DNA of 64,000 nucleotides from Meghimatium bilineatum (GCA_034231615.1 CM067314.1:13457415-13521414); one strand, 5' to 3'; shown: positions 44,472-55,905, numbered from the stretch's first letter. A program made the numbers and translations. The notes: a model not told the origin generated them from the letters alone.

Positions 44472-44548
<77 letters not shown>

Positions 44549-44885
44549 TCTTTCTGTTCTTCATATCTTCATTACATCAGTCTTTTTTATGTTTATCTTC
44601 ATGTTAAAGGTTTGGCATGTTTGATATAATTTGTCTATTTGTCTTTTTAGTTGTTCTTCTGATGATGCTACTAGTGCTTGGTCGTCTGCAAATAGCAATT
44701 CATTTAAGTTATCCTTCAGATTATTTTCTTCCGTTGTCTTTGCTACTTTGCACATGTGATCTATGTATGTTATAAATAATAGGTAGGATAGTACACATCC
44801 CTGTCTATCTCCTGAGTGGATTTGAAAATTATTGGATGTATAGGATTATTGTATGTAAATTACCTGTATTAGTGAACCACGGAAT
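43895..44885 (-). mobile_element. RTE-2 RT-to-3' fragment with TA microsatellite
   Basis: On the minus strand: an LLFADDQALVASSEEQLKRQ palm motif (44,640-44,755) and INIKKTDVMKI, then, after a (TA)n run at 44,478-44,543, IFRNKNVDLNTKITLFKTII, AQDKHKLVTAEIACLRRILG and the C-terminus. The frame is broken. Confidence 0.8.
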
Positions 44886-45029
44886 ATAAACTGATCACAT
44901 TATGATCGATGGAAACCAAAGTCAATATATCTGTTATTAGTTTTATATAGTTTCCATATATAGCCGATATATCAGTGATTTGTTCCATAGAGTATCTTTA
45001 TATAGCTGATATATATATATATTGATATG

Positions 45030-45500
45030 TCATGTATCTTGGCACCATTTTAACATCAGATGGCCAATGCTCTAATGAGATCAAGAACAGGATAGCAGAC
45101 GTCAAATTGCATTTCATAAAGTTATAAATATTCGAATGCAATGGAGTAATATCAATGCATACTCGAGTTTAAGTGCTAGGATGTTATTTTGAGTCAATCC
45201 TTCTTTATGGAAGTGAAACATGGACAGTAAACAAAACTGGTTAAGATAAGCTGGAGGCAACTGAGATATGGTTTTTAAGAAGAATGATGGAAATTCTATG
45301 AACAGTCAAGAAAACCAATGTAGAAGTTCTCAGAGATGCTTGAGTAAAATAACAAATTGTAGCAAAAATTAGAAACAGACAATCAAGATTTTTAGGGCAT
45401 GTGCTGAGGAATGTCAAACTTTAACTTTTAGTAACCACAAGAAAGATCAAGTAATATGTACTTACTGCAGAAAACTGAAATCCAACAGGTAAATTAAGGA
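45030..45500 (+). mobile_element. RTE-1-like fragment, decayed
   Basis: Plus-strand fragments YLGTILTSDGQCSNEIKNRI, LLYGSETWTVNKT, DKLEATEIWFLRRMM and RNRQSRFLGHVL in shifting frames. A divergent, dead copy. Confidence 0.7.
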
Positions 45501-45529
45501 GTAGGGTAATGAAGTTTTGCTAATAACTA

Positions 45530-45780
45530 GATACACACATAATAACACACACAAATTGATGTTTCGACCAAAAGGCCTTTATCAAGAGTAGACACAAATT
45601 GAAACAAAATTAAAACATACAACAGAAAACAAACATTAGGATATGGATGGTCACACTGACATGTGTAATGTAGATTGACAGGAAGAGATGAAATGACACA
45701 GGACAAGGAATATACAAAAAGGATTACATACATGTGACATGAAAAAAACATTTTTCTACTGCAACCTCATGCTTCGTACA
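45530..45780 (-). mobile_element. PLE terminal remnant upstream of PLE ORF
   Basis: The minus strand reads CTTGATAAAGGCCTTTTGGT followed by CGAAACATCAATTTG. It lies 300 bp upstream of the PLE coding region in opposite orientation, as if part of an inverted terminal arrangement. Confidence 0.45.
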
Positions 45781-46079
45781 TTAGCATCTCCGATCTGTGT
45801 CTCGTACTCTCGTGTTTTGATCCTTCGATCCCTTCTCCTTTTTTCTGCATTTAGTATTTCTCTGCCTTTTCCACATTCTGTTATTCCTGCTATCGTCATC
45901 TGTGTCTTCTACCATCATGCCTTCCCTACAACAACTTAACAACTTTATTCGGTACTACGTCATTGTTTCATTTGGTCTTCTCACTATGGATATTCGCATT
46001 ACAGCTACCATGTCTTGACTACTTTTTGTAAAACTAAATATTTTTCTCACAGATGTTTTATTAAGATTTATAGATTTTA

Positions 46080-47857
46080 TAAAGTTTAGACAACTTTATG
46101 GCTTCATGTGTACCCAGCACAACCATAAACTCAACCTTCTCTGCCCTTCTCCCTCTGTTGACTTTGTACCTCAGAACAATTCTAACACTCAGGTTGTTTG
46201 CATCCCTCCTAACTTGAATATTTCTGATGGTGAGATTTATATCCTCAGCAAAGGGCTTCAGTTTATACCCCCTACCCCACATATGACCACTACACCCTTT
46301 TGCGGGACATTCATCAGTTCCATCGCTGCTTGCGCCTACGGTTCTGTTTCAAGGACAGTGAACCGTTCGAACAGTCCAATTACATATCTCCCAGTATGCA
46401 TCTCACAATCATGACTGGACTCAAGTCTGGCGCATTCCGGACTCTGGACGGCTACATCGATGACACCAAAAGTGACATCAGGCATCTCCATTTCACCTGG
46501 ATCAGGCGTACCAACATCTCCCTGGCTGAGTCCCTTGCTCTTAAACAACTTCGCAGCTGTGATGACATTATCATTAAGCCGTCGCTGTTGTAGTTTGGTG
46601 TATGGACCTCTATCTAGCAGAGGGTCATGCTCAACTATCTAATCCCTTGTTCTACAGGGCCAACACGCGCAAGAAAGACCCGATTGTTGCCCACAATGAC
46701 ACAGTCTCTACCACTATCAAGGGTTTAACAGCTGACAACTTTCTGCCCACTTTGGTTGCCGCTCTATGCCTCAAGGTAAGCAGTGTGGGTAGGCCGGCAT
46801 TCTATATGCTGCCCAAAATCAACAAGCCTTTCAACCCAGACAGACCCATGGCTCTGCGTGTTCCTACCCTACTGAACAGATTTCTGACTTCCTGGATGGT
46901 GTATTCCAACCATTAGTGGAGCAACTCCCTACATTTCTTAAAGATACTAACCATGCCCTGTCCATCTTTACCTCTGTTTTACTATCTCCTGCTCACAGTC
47001 CCCTGTGCCCCTATTGTCTCTTTCTGCTGGACGTTTGCTCCCTTTACATCTCCATACCGCACTCAGAGGATCTCAAGGCCATGAAGTACTTCCTTGACCA
47101 GCACCCTCACCCCTCTGTGTCTACTTCTACTCTTATCCATCTTGCAGAACTCGTGCTCACTCTCAATACCATTGAGTTCGATGGGCACTTCTTTGACCAA
47201 ATCAGTGGTGTCACCATGGACACTAAGATGGGGAATAACTATGCCTACTTGTTCATGGGCCACTTTGAGCACCAGGTATGGGAATCCTATGCGGGGGCCT
47301 TTCCATTGGTGTTCCATAAGTATATCGATAATGAGATTGACATCATTGACTTGTCTGAGGCTGACCTGGCACTCTTTATACAATTCATTGACAATTTTTC
47401 CCGGCCATCAAGTTCACATCAGAGATATCCACCTCCCATGTGAACTTCCTTGACATCACTATCCAACCCTTCTGCCTTAGAACATCAGTACACTACAAAC
47501 TGACTAATGCCTATATCTTTCTTCTGTACACCTCTTCTCATCCTTCTGCCTGTCGTGATTCCCTTCAATTCTCTCAACTTCTTTGGCGCTTGTGTAGTTG
47601 CGAGGACAACTCCATCGAGAAGGCTTATGAGAGGATATATTTCTTCCGCTATTGCCTGTACCCCAAGAGTGTCCTCAGGTTAGCCCTTCTTCGAGTGTGC
47701 AGTCTCTCCAGTCAGGACACCCTCTTGAACACTCGGAAGTCTTTCTCTTCTGACAGGGTCAAGCTTGTTCTCACTTTCCATCCCCATAGCGCTGCCGTTC
47801 ATCATGTCCAGCTTCATCACCTTCCTCTTCTTCAGTCTGACCCCAAGACTTCTTAGG
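46080..47857 (+). mobile_element. Penelope-like element (PLE) RT, broken frame
   Basis: Three or four frames together encode a PLE reverse transcriptase. N-terminal pieces are NLNISDGEIYILSKGLQFIP and FRFCFKDSEPFEQSNYI-like text; then PAFYMLPKINKPFNPDRPM; then the palm LLDVCSLYISIPHSEDLKAM and GVTMDTKMGNNYAYLFMGHF with the motif KYIDNEIDIID; then FLDITIQPF and KSFSSDRVKLVLTFHPHS near the end. PLEs normally have YIDD; here the second Asp is Asn. No GIY-YIG nuclease is seen: the sequence stops at SDPKTS and runs into a 26-bp tandem array. Confidence 0.88.
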
Positions 47858-48125
47858 ATGATGTCTGCATGCCACTTCTTAGGATGATGTCTGCGTGCCA
47901 CTTCTTAGGATGATGTTTGCATGCCACTTCTTAGGATGATGTCTGCGTGCCACTTCTTAGGATGATGTCTGCATGCCACTTCTTAGGATGATGTTTGCTT
48001 GCTACTTCTTAGGATGATGTTTGCTTGCTACTTCTTAGGATGATGTCTGCATGCCACTTCTTAGGATGATGTCTGTGTGCCACTTCTTAGGATGATGTCT
48101 GCGAGCCAATTCTCAGGATGATGCC
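47853..48125 (+). repeat. 26-bp tandem array after PLE
   Basis: About ten units of TTAGGATGATGTCTGCATGC followed by CACTTC. Starts exactly at the last codons of the PLE reading frame. Confidence 0.96.
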
Positions 48126-48689
48126 TGTAGACAGTATCCCAGAGGTGTTGTAAGACTGTTTTGTAGGATTTTACATTGACACTCTTGTCCTCTAGGGATA
48201 TATTCAAACCAGCCTATCGGTGTCAAAGAATTCAATTAACATGATCTCGACATTCGACTGAACCTGTCATGCCTTCTTAATTCAGGAGAGGATAATGTTT
48301 GCCACTGGGAGGACATTTGTTCTGTTTCCCTGTTATACTCATACACTCAGCTTTTAACACTAGTAATTATCGGAGACATTAAATTTGAGCCTTTCTTGCT
48401 TTCTCACAAAGGTCAGTACTAATGGACAACCCGCTTGTCCTTCTGATCCTCAGTCAGGAGACTGAGCACAAGTTTTGCTATCACCCATCTCGTTTTCAAA
48501 TCTTCAGTTAGATTTTATGGCATATATTGATTCATAATTACAATATAATCAGCAATGCTACAGATGAATTCTATGAATTTCCTATAGGGAACATAAGACC
48601 AATGTGTACGTAAGAAATAAAGTAGAGATGTGTGCAGGTGTTCAGGAGCCATTGCTTTCAATAGTAAAATGACGAAAACTAGCGTGATT
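48126..48689. other. No recognised feature
   Basis: Sequence between the 26-bp array and RTE-5; could be the rest of the PLE but no motif is visible. Confidence 0.4.
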
Positions 48690-48935
48690 CGGACATGTAT
48701 GCATGCACGATTCCTTGTCAAAAACAATACTGCAGGGAACTGTTGAGGGTGGAAGAAGCAAAGGAGGGAAAATAAAGGCATGGACAGACAACATCAAGGA
48801 ATGGACAGGGCAAGATATTTCAACACTCATCCGCATTGCTGAGGATAGAATTCGCTGGAGGACTCTGTGTGCTGAGGTATCTAATGTGGTACCCCTACGA
48901 CCCTGAATGGTTACGGGTTTATTGATGATGATAAT
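48690..48935 (+). mobile_element. RTE-5 3' fragment
   Basis: Encodes KTILQGTVEGGRSKGGKIKA, WTDNIKEWTGQDISTLIRIA and EDRIRWRTLCAEVSNVVPLR, then a TGATGATGAT tail. The RGGxxKxW, WTG and RWR pattern marks the RTE-like C-terminal end. Confidence 0.8.
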
Positions 48936-49158
48936 CAGCAATCTGTCTGAAAGACATCTGTCAGGGCATTGGATTTCTAACACATGTGCCACAATCTCAT
49001 TGGTATGGGAGGTAGATGATCTACCTAAATACCAGTCGTCTTCAAAGGATCTATGTCTACTTTTGAAATGAGAATACCACTCAAATTGTTTAGATTGACT
49101 TAGACATGATGCTCTGAAAACCCACCGCAACATTTTAAAAGTTTCAGAACCAGTTTTC

Positions 49159-49326
49159 AGCAGAAGATGGATGCGTCGGGCAAAGGCGCAAATAAAATGG
49201 CAACACAATGCATTTCTATTCTGTGGACTGCATCATGCTGGAATGTAGTAGAACCATTGTCTACTACATTAGAACAAGACATCTAGAACAATAGATAAAT
49301 CGGAGTTTGAAAATAAATGCTGAAGA
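49159..49326 (+). mobile_element. SINE-B copy, 13-bp TSD
   Basis: Flanked by AGAACCAGTTTTC (49,146-49,158 and 49,327-49,339). The middle is diverged but the GAATGCTGAAGAAG-type end is clear. Confidence 0.88.
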
Positions 49327-49431
49327 AGAACCAGTTTTCCCAAGACAAAAGAAGAAATCAATAAATACACAATTTTTTAATATGACAAGAACTACTAAGT
49401 CACCTTCACTTATAGGATTCCATTCAGTACA

Positions 49432-49803
49432 TGCAGGAGTTATAAACTTCCAGTTTCATACATACATTGGTACATGGATAAACTTCCAGTTTCATACATA
49501 CATTGGTACATGGTTAAACTTTCAGTTTCATACATACATTAGTACATGGATAAACTTCCAGTTTCATACATACATTGGTACATGGATAAACTTCCAGTTT
49601 CATACATACATTGGTACATGGATAAACTTCCAGTTTCATACATACATTGGTACATGGATAAACTTCCAGTTTCATACATACATTGGTACATGGATAAACT
49701 TCCAGTTTCATACATACATTGGTACATGGATAAACTTCCAGTTTCATACATACATTGGTACATGGATAAACTTCCAGTTTCATACATACATTGGTACATG
49801 GTT
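49432..49803 (+). repeat. 36-bp tandem array
   Basis: About ten units of AACTTCCAGTTTCATACATA followed by CATTGGTACATGGATA. Nearly identical units; open frames on both strands are artefacts. Confidence 0.98.
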
Positions 49804-49962
49804 CTAAATGCAATAGGAGCTTGGCTTGCTATATATTATTTTTTCCCCAAAACAAATTGTCCCAGAATGTAGTGAACAGCTCTCACACTCTAAAACTGTT
49901 AAGTTACAAAATAAATTTGCATAGTTATATTAGAAATTATTTAAGCAAACAAAAAACAACTA

Positions 49963-51714
49963 TAGTCCATTCATAAATAGTTGTCCATAGATATTGACTA
50001 TTTTCTCCGTAATTACTGAGCGTATAGACTTCATATTTTGCATGAGTACATTATTTCATAACCACATTACAGATTTATGATTAATTATTATCTAGATTTG
50101 ATTAATCACAGCAGTCACTATGATTGTCGTTTTTAAAGTAGTAATGATATGAATTTTATATGGAAAAGAAATTTTACAGTAATTTCTGGTATAGGTGTGT
50201 ATAGTAATTGCTGGTTGATTTGCTTTAGCATGGATAAAAATGAGGTATTCCAAATGTAATATTTTTCTTTTGTTGCATTGAGATTATATGTAGCGAGATA
50301 TAAATTGAACAGTTAAACATGTATACCGGGTATAATTGTATTATTGCTTAAACTCGTAAATTTAAAATAAACGTAAACATACATTGTACATACCGTACTC
50401 ATAATCATCTTTATCCTAGTGTGGACATTCTTAAATCTTCTATCAAAACATTTTCTCAGTTAATTCTATAATGCAGAGAAAATTAAGTGTCCAGCATTTA
50501 ATATTATCAGTCTAGACCGTTTGTTTGTCATCTCTAATCCTAACAGCTGTGGGTTTGCTGTGCATGAATGTTTTAGAGAGAACTTCCTTTCTCAGTAAAA
50601 GATTAAATCACAACAGCTTACTATATTTAACGATTGTCAGTATGATCTTGTTGTCCAGCAAAGCTAGACTATATATTATATATTAATATCACATGATGTC
50701 TTGACATTGATAGATATGTCACATCGGCTGTGTTGTTTTCACATATTCACTATTATATTTATGTTATCAAAATACAACTTCTTCACATTTTTTCCCTGTC
50801 CTTGTTTAGAGTTCTTTTTATTGTTCTATTCATAATCCAATGAACGTAAAAGATCGATAATTGTAGTTGGTTAAATGAAGAGTAAACCATCTATCTACCA
50901 ATATTCTTTTTCCACTTTCAATATATGATCTTCACATTTTATCCAGAAATCTTTGTCAATGAAGGAGAACATAGTATATGCAATTTTTGGAACATCATTC
51001 AGTTTGAAGGTTTTATTTTCCTTTGCCACTGCTCCCTTAATTTTAGCCCAAACAAATTCTAGTGGATTTAAATGTGAATGGTACAGTGGTAGTCTTATAC
51101 ATCTAAGTTACTAAATGTGGTTTTCACGCCAAGTGTTGCTGGGCCCCGATCGGGGAGCAAAGAATAGCAACACTGTTTACCTTCCATGCATGTTCGAAAA
51201 GGAGGTTATGGGATGGAGTTGGCTGTCCCATCCCACATAGGGTCAGTGACCCAAATCCATGCTGAAGTCGGATGTGTCAGGCTGAAAGGCGCAGATATCA
51301 CAGCAATGCTGTAAACCATGACACAAAATATTCCGTTCTCCAGACTACATCCTGCTAATCTGCAGGAGTTTGAGAACGAACGCAGAAGAAGAAAAATGTG
51401 GTTTTCTAAAAAATTATGCTTCTGCCACATGTGTATTTCTGAAATGTAAATTCAGCATCCCTTACAGATTTCCATAATTTAGTTTTAGAAATGTGAATGC
51501 CATCATTCTTTTCTAGATATGTTTTCAATGTATTTAATGTCAATGCTTCTTTGCAATCCAAAAGTCTATGAATTACTCTCTTTATAATTTATTCATCAAA
51601 ATTATCTACATGTTTTCTTCCTCTTGTTTTTAAAATTATGGTTTTTAAATTATACGCTCAGTAATTGCGGAGAAAATAGACAATATCGGTGGACAACTAT
51701 TTATGAACGCACTT
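49963..51714 (-). mobile_element. Mariner-like DNA transposon, decayed, with SINE-A inside
   Basis: Ends form about 60-bp inverted repeats: TTCATAAATAGTTGTCCA... AATTACTGAGCGTATA at 49,970-50,026 and its complement at 51,651-51,706. Each end is bordered by TA. On the minus strand the transposase survives in two parts: an HTH-like portion (RVIHRLLDCKEALTLNTLKT, DGIHISKTKLWKSVRDAEFT, 51,420-51,600) and the C-terminal DDE end (LPLYHSHLNPLEFVWAKIKG, FIDKDFWIKCEDHILKVEKE, 50,890-51,095). The stretch with the first two catalytic Asp residues is missing. SINE-A (51,126-51,393) is inserted at the gap. Confidence 0.85.
51126..51393 (+). mobile_element. SINE-A copy, full-length, 13-bp TSD
   Basis: Flanked by AAATGTGGTTTTC (51,113-51,125 and 51,394-51,406). 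The CCCCGATCGGGG hairpin near the head is a perfect stem here. Inserted into the mariner-like element. Confidence 0.92.
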
Positions 51715-51716
51715 TA

Positions 51717-52189
51717 GCACACTTGTTATGGAAAAATGCAAACCTAATTATGTATTTGCCATAGTCTTCATTGGTGAAAAATGACATTGTTCTAAAGGAA
51801 ATAGCAGCAGCAAAAATAAATATCATAATTTTATGAATGAACCCAGTCAATAAACTTATTCACCTCACCAATATGGGCACTATGTTAGAATCTGTTTCAT
51901 GGTTTCACTGGCAGTTTAATACGAAGATTTTGGATATAAAAATACTTGTTCTCTCTACAATCTATTCATAATTAGATGAGAAATTATAGGTCTCATTTTA
52001 AACACAATCTTTATTGTTTCTTTTTGTCTTTAGAGCCATTCTGTTATTTCAGAACCATGGAAACTTCATTGCTCATGATTGTGCTGTGGTTGGGTGTGTT
52101 TATATATTCAACTTAAAATTTTCAATAAAAATTTGTTTCTGCATTTTGGGTTTTGAAGAACTTATAGGGTTACATGGGTAGTTTTGTTT
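51717..52189. other. No recognised feature
   Basis: AT-rich intron sequence. Confidence 0.5.
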
Positions 52190-52325
52190 GTTTGCTATAC
52201 CCAGAAATTGTGAGCAATTTGCTCTTACTTCCTATGTGTAGTGGGGTGGTTTCTCAGTGATTTCTTTCATACACAGAAGACTTCAGTTTTCAGCTTAGTG
52301 CAATGCCTATACATGGGTAGTGATT
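52190..52325. mobile_element. Dispersed repeat G, copy 4 (opposite orientation)
   Basis: The complement of the core: TACCCAGAAATTGTGAGCAA, TTTCTTTCATACACAGAAGA, TGCAATGCCTATACATGG. Confidence 0.7.
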
Positions 52326-52794
52326 TATGTCTTTTAGTGTTATTGAACGTTGGCGTTAATATGAACAAGTAGGATGGCAGAAGACTGAAAAATATTGTTA
52401 GTCATTGCAAAAATTCTGCTTTGATTTTAAAGATATCTTTTTATTGTAGCACATATCCTACATACATATATGGCAGACAAATGTATTAGATATTTTTAAT
52501 GGTGATATTAATAGTTTTAATTATAAGAACAAAATTGGCTCTTGTCACATGCAGCTAAGTTAGCTGTCCAGAGCAATAGATAAAAAACATATATTTTCAC
52601 CTTAAAAGTTCCCCAGCATAGCTTAAACTTTTTTTTCATTCAGCTGCTGACAAAAGTTTTTTTCATTACACTTTTACCCATTTGACCCTACAAGACTATG
52701 TTTATGTTCAGTCTTCTGGTCATTCTCACATTTCAATGAATAGATTTATTACCCTGTAATGCAATAATTGCCATCTTGTAGTGCATTAACTGCC

Positions 52795-52920
52795 ATCTTT
52801 AGGGAAATTCCCTGGTATAGTGATTAAGCCATTTTTAACTAAAAAGGCTGTAAAGTTCAATCCCTGACTGTGAGTGTTTAAGAGTGCATGTTTTCAGATA
52901 CCTGGATATTATTGTTTGAA
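52795..52920 (+). mobile_element. Possible tRNA-headed SINE
   Basis: TGGTATAGTGATTAAGCC (A-box-like, 52,813-52,830) and AAAGTTCAATCCC (B-box-like, 52,852-52,864) are correctly spaced. No second copy was found in the window. Confidence 0.45.
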
Positions 52921-52959
52921 GATGCAGAGTTACGTGCTGTGAGTGGTACTCTTGACACA

Positions 52960-53375
52960 TGCCATGTAAAGAAAAGTAACAGCATAGAAAGTGGGAAATT
53001 AGATAGTGGGAGGCAATAGAGATGTGGTTCTATAGAAGAATACTGAGAATACCATGGACTGCCAGAAAAACTAATGTAAAGGTGTTGAAAGAGTCAAATG
53101 CGAAATGGACCTTAATGAACAATATAAGAAAAAGGCAATCTTCTTGTTTTGGCCACTTCATTAGACAGGCAGGTTTAGAGAACATAGTCACAACATGCAA
53201 ATTTGAAGGCAACAGAGACAGAGGGCAACAACGTGAGAAAATATTAGACAGTTCGACAGCCTGGCACAGCAAGGAAACAACAATGACCTTGATACATAAT
53301 AATGCGGACAGAGAGCTGTGGAGAGCCATGACCGGCTACGCCAGCCGGCATGGCACCTGATGATGATGATGAACA
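52960..53375 (+). mobile_element. RTE-1 C-terminal fragment, open frame
   Basis: A 112-codon open frame: MWFYRRILRIPWTARKTNVK, then RKRQSSCFGHFIRQAGLENI, DRGQQREKILDS and RELWRAMTGYASRHGT, ending with a TGATGATGATGA tail. The most intact RTE-1 terminus here. Confidence 0.85.
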
Positions 53376-53469
53376 GCATAGAATAAAACAAACACCTTCA
53401 AGATGGAAAGATGGACACTGAAATAGACATTCGTTTTAGCAAAGCGAATCAAATATTGTGACAATTATC

Positions 53470-53955
53470 CCCTTTATTGCAACACAAAATACTACCAATG
53501 ACAACAAAAAAACATCTTATCCAAAGTATCTTCATTCCAACCCTGTGCTTCCAATGGTCCTTAACAACAGAACATAAAAGACAGCTAGTTACAACAGAGA
53601 TGAGATGTCTGAGAAAAGCCACAGGTGTGACCAGAAGACACAGAATTAGAAACAATGTCATAAGAGAAAAAGTGGGTATCATCTCAATTCTACAATACAT
53701 ACAAAACTAACAGATACAATGGTTTGGTCATCAAGAAAGAATGCTGTGTGATTCATTAGTTTATAAATCATATATGAAGAGAGGAGAAGCAGAAAGAAGA
53801 GCCAAGGGTAGACCTAGAGTACGCTGGAATGACAACATCAAAGAATTACATGAACACCAAATACCATTATCTGAAGCTGCCAGAAAAGTGAGAACAAGAG
53901 CATTGTATCTCCCTCGACACCCGTAATGGGTAAAATAGGAAGGATATATAGAACA
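53470..53955 (+). mobile_element. RTE-2 C-terminal fragment
   Basis: Plus-strand frames KHLIQSIFIPTLCFQWSLTT, KRQLVTTEMRCLRKATGVTR, one frameshift, then MKRGEAERRAKGRPRVRWND and ELHEHQIPLSEAARKVRTRA. It ends ACACCCGTAATGGGTAAAATAG, the reference for the empty LINE-A site. Confidence 0.82.
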
Positions 53956-53989
53956 GCCTAGAACAATTTGAAATGGAAGACACCAGTGC

Positions 53990-54152
53990 AGGTAAAAGGA
54001 TCGATCTTGATAATGATGGATAAGAGACATCTCAGAGGTATTTGAACATGTCCTTGACCACATGCCATTTAACTGACAATTGTCAGGATTTCAATATTAA
54101 GAATCATAAAGAAGACTATTTCTGGAATATTTCACTTGATGATGATGGCAAC
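53990..54152 (+). mobile_element. RTE-3 3' terminus
   Basis: A decayed copy of the RTE-3 end (WIRDISE..., LFLEYFT) with a TGATGATGATGG tail. Confidence 0.6.
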
Positions 54153-54204
54153 TGTTTTATGTTACTATGACTACCATTTTCGAATACTGTACCTGCCAGA
54201 TGGC

Positions 54205-54229
<25 letters not shown>

Positions 54230-54251
<22 letters not shown>

Positions 54252-54345
54252 AATCAGCTGGTTCATATAGAATTAGTGATCAAAACTAAAAGTGAAAAAT
54301 AATGGTTATGATTAAATTTCGGCAAATTGTCATTTTATTCTGCTC
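54230..54345 (+). repeat. Duplicate of SPAG16 intron end
   Basis: Nearly identical to 60,612-60,727, the sequence directly before the exon at 60,728, including GACAAATTGTCATTTTATTC (here GGCAAATTG...) and TGCTCAA. The exon itself is absent. Confidence 0.88.
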
Positions 54346-54485
54346 AATATATTTTTTCTAATACTATACCTGCCATCTTCTAATACTGTACCTGCCATCT
54401 TCCTAATACTATACCTGCCATCTTTCTAATACTATACCTGCCATCTTTCTAATACTATACCTGCCATCTTCTACTATACCTACTA
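54345..54485 (+). repeat. 22-bp tandem array
   Basis: Six units of CTAATACTATACCTGCCATC plus TT. Confidence 0.93.
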
Positions 54486-54534
54486 TCAGAATAAAAATCA
54501 CACCCGATTATAAAGAAATTGGTACCATACCATT

Positions 54535-54990
54535 AATCATCAGTGCCATCTCCGCAATGAAGGTTGGCTGTTGGCTTGTCATGTCGAAGTGTCATGTCTT
54601 TTAATGTGTCCAAAATATTTTATTTGCCTGATCTTTATTTGTCTTAGTACTTCTTTCTTCATATTAAGTGTTTTAGCACCTCTTTATTTGTTTCCTTCTC
54701 TTTCCATGATGTTCTCACTATTCTCCGACCTTTATACCCACATCTCAAAGGCATCAGTTCTGTCTTCTAATTGTTTATTTAGTGTCCATGTTTCTGATCT
54801 ATACATTAATATGGAATAGATGTAGCATTTTATAATTCTCATTTTTAACTTGTTTGTAATTAGCTTAGATGCTACTATTTTCCTCATATCATTGAAGGTA
54901 CTTTTGACCATTCCTATTCTCCTTTTAACTTCTGTTTCACATCTGCCATCATTTGTGACTATGTGTCCAAGATATTGATAATGTTTTACT
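54535..54990 (-). mobile_element. RTE-4 internal fragment
   Basis: The minus strand matches RTE-4 from YLGHIVTNDGR to QIKYFGHIKRHDT, with the 3' end replaced by a short remnant of the terminal GCCATCTCCGCAATGAAGG segment at 54,543. Confidence 0.75.
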
Positions 54991-55303
54991 TAACATGGCA
55001 ATAGAAACATTAATATATGATTTTTCTTAATTAAAAAAAAAAGCATTATGCATGCCTTTGCCTAAATACTGTACACTTGAAATATTCAATAACCATATTT
55101 TTATCATGAAAAGCCTTAAATGGTGTCATAGAGGGTTTAAAAAAAAACCCATATAAGGACCACATGATGTTCGTCCGTTGTAATCGACGATGACCAAAAC
55201 TCAACCAAAATAATAATAATAAGTAATACCACATACAAAGGCAGTCTCCAGCGAATGTTTTTACTCCAGATACTGCAAGGCATAAAGGGATCTCTTTTTC
55301 CGT

Positions 55304-55490
55304 GATCATTTTCTAACTCCTGCAGATTAGCAGGATGTAGTCTAGATAATGGAACACGCTGTATCATGGTTTACAGCTTAGATCTGCAGTTTTCAGCCTG
55401 ACACATCTGACTTAGCACAGCTTCTGAGTTATTTTGATGTGATGGGACAGCTAACTCCACCCCAAACCTTCTTAGTCGCCTCTTTGTTGT
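55304..55490 (-). mobile_element. SINE-A copy, 5'-truncated
   Basis: The only minus-strand SINE-A: TCTAACTCCTGCAGATTAGC to CTTCTTAGTCGCCTC on the + strand. It abuts LINE-D. Confidence 0.78.
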
Positions 55491-55905
55491 TTGTCCATCA
55501 CAAGTGATGATGACCATTTGCTACATTCACTTTATTTATGAAATTCATTTAGAGACATGACCTTGTCGGTGGCTCGTAGGTGGCTCATGGAGACCCCTAA
55601 AACCGTTCTTGGACAGTTTGGGCATGGGATGATAACTTTCGATGGCATTTGATCTGCCCTTAACATTCTAGCTAGTCTCCCTGTTGAGCTGCTGCATTTT
55701 TTAAATTTCCCTCACAATGTTTTGTCTTTCAGAGCACCATGTAGATCTGTTTCATGCTGCATCTTCTCATGTGTCATCGGTTATGTCAAGGGCTTTCAGT
55801 GAGAGTCTTTGTAACATTTCTTTTGTCCACATTGAGAGTACATGTCTATCTAATCTCTCCATAGAGGAGTATTTTTGGTAGACAGTGATCTGGCGTACAT
55901 ACTAC
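55490..55905 (-). mobile_element. LINE-D 3' end, decayed
   Basis: A minus-strand copy of the same C-terminus and 3' UTR as at 36,355-37,070 (LPKILLYGEI, WHxxxKQ, a finger with CPNC). Several frameshifts. A further LINE-D 3' terminus (GGTCATCGTCGATTAC, minus) is at 55,150-55,215. Confidence 0.75.

Noticed and set aside
49432-49803. 36-bp regular repeats resembling a CRISPR array
   Set aside because: Units are contiguous with no unique spacers, the context is animal DNA, and there are no cas genes. It is a minisatellite.
54346-54486. Second copy of the WD40 exon after the duplicated intron end
   Set aside because: The similarity stops at the acceptor; the following bases are a 22-bp tandem repeat with no WD40 coding.
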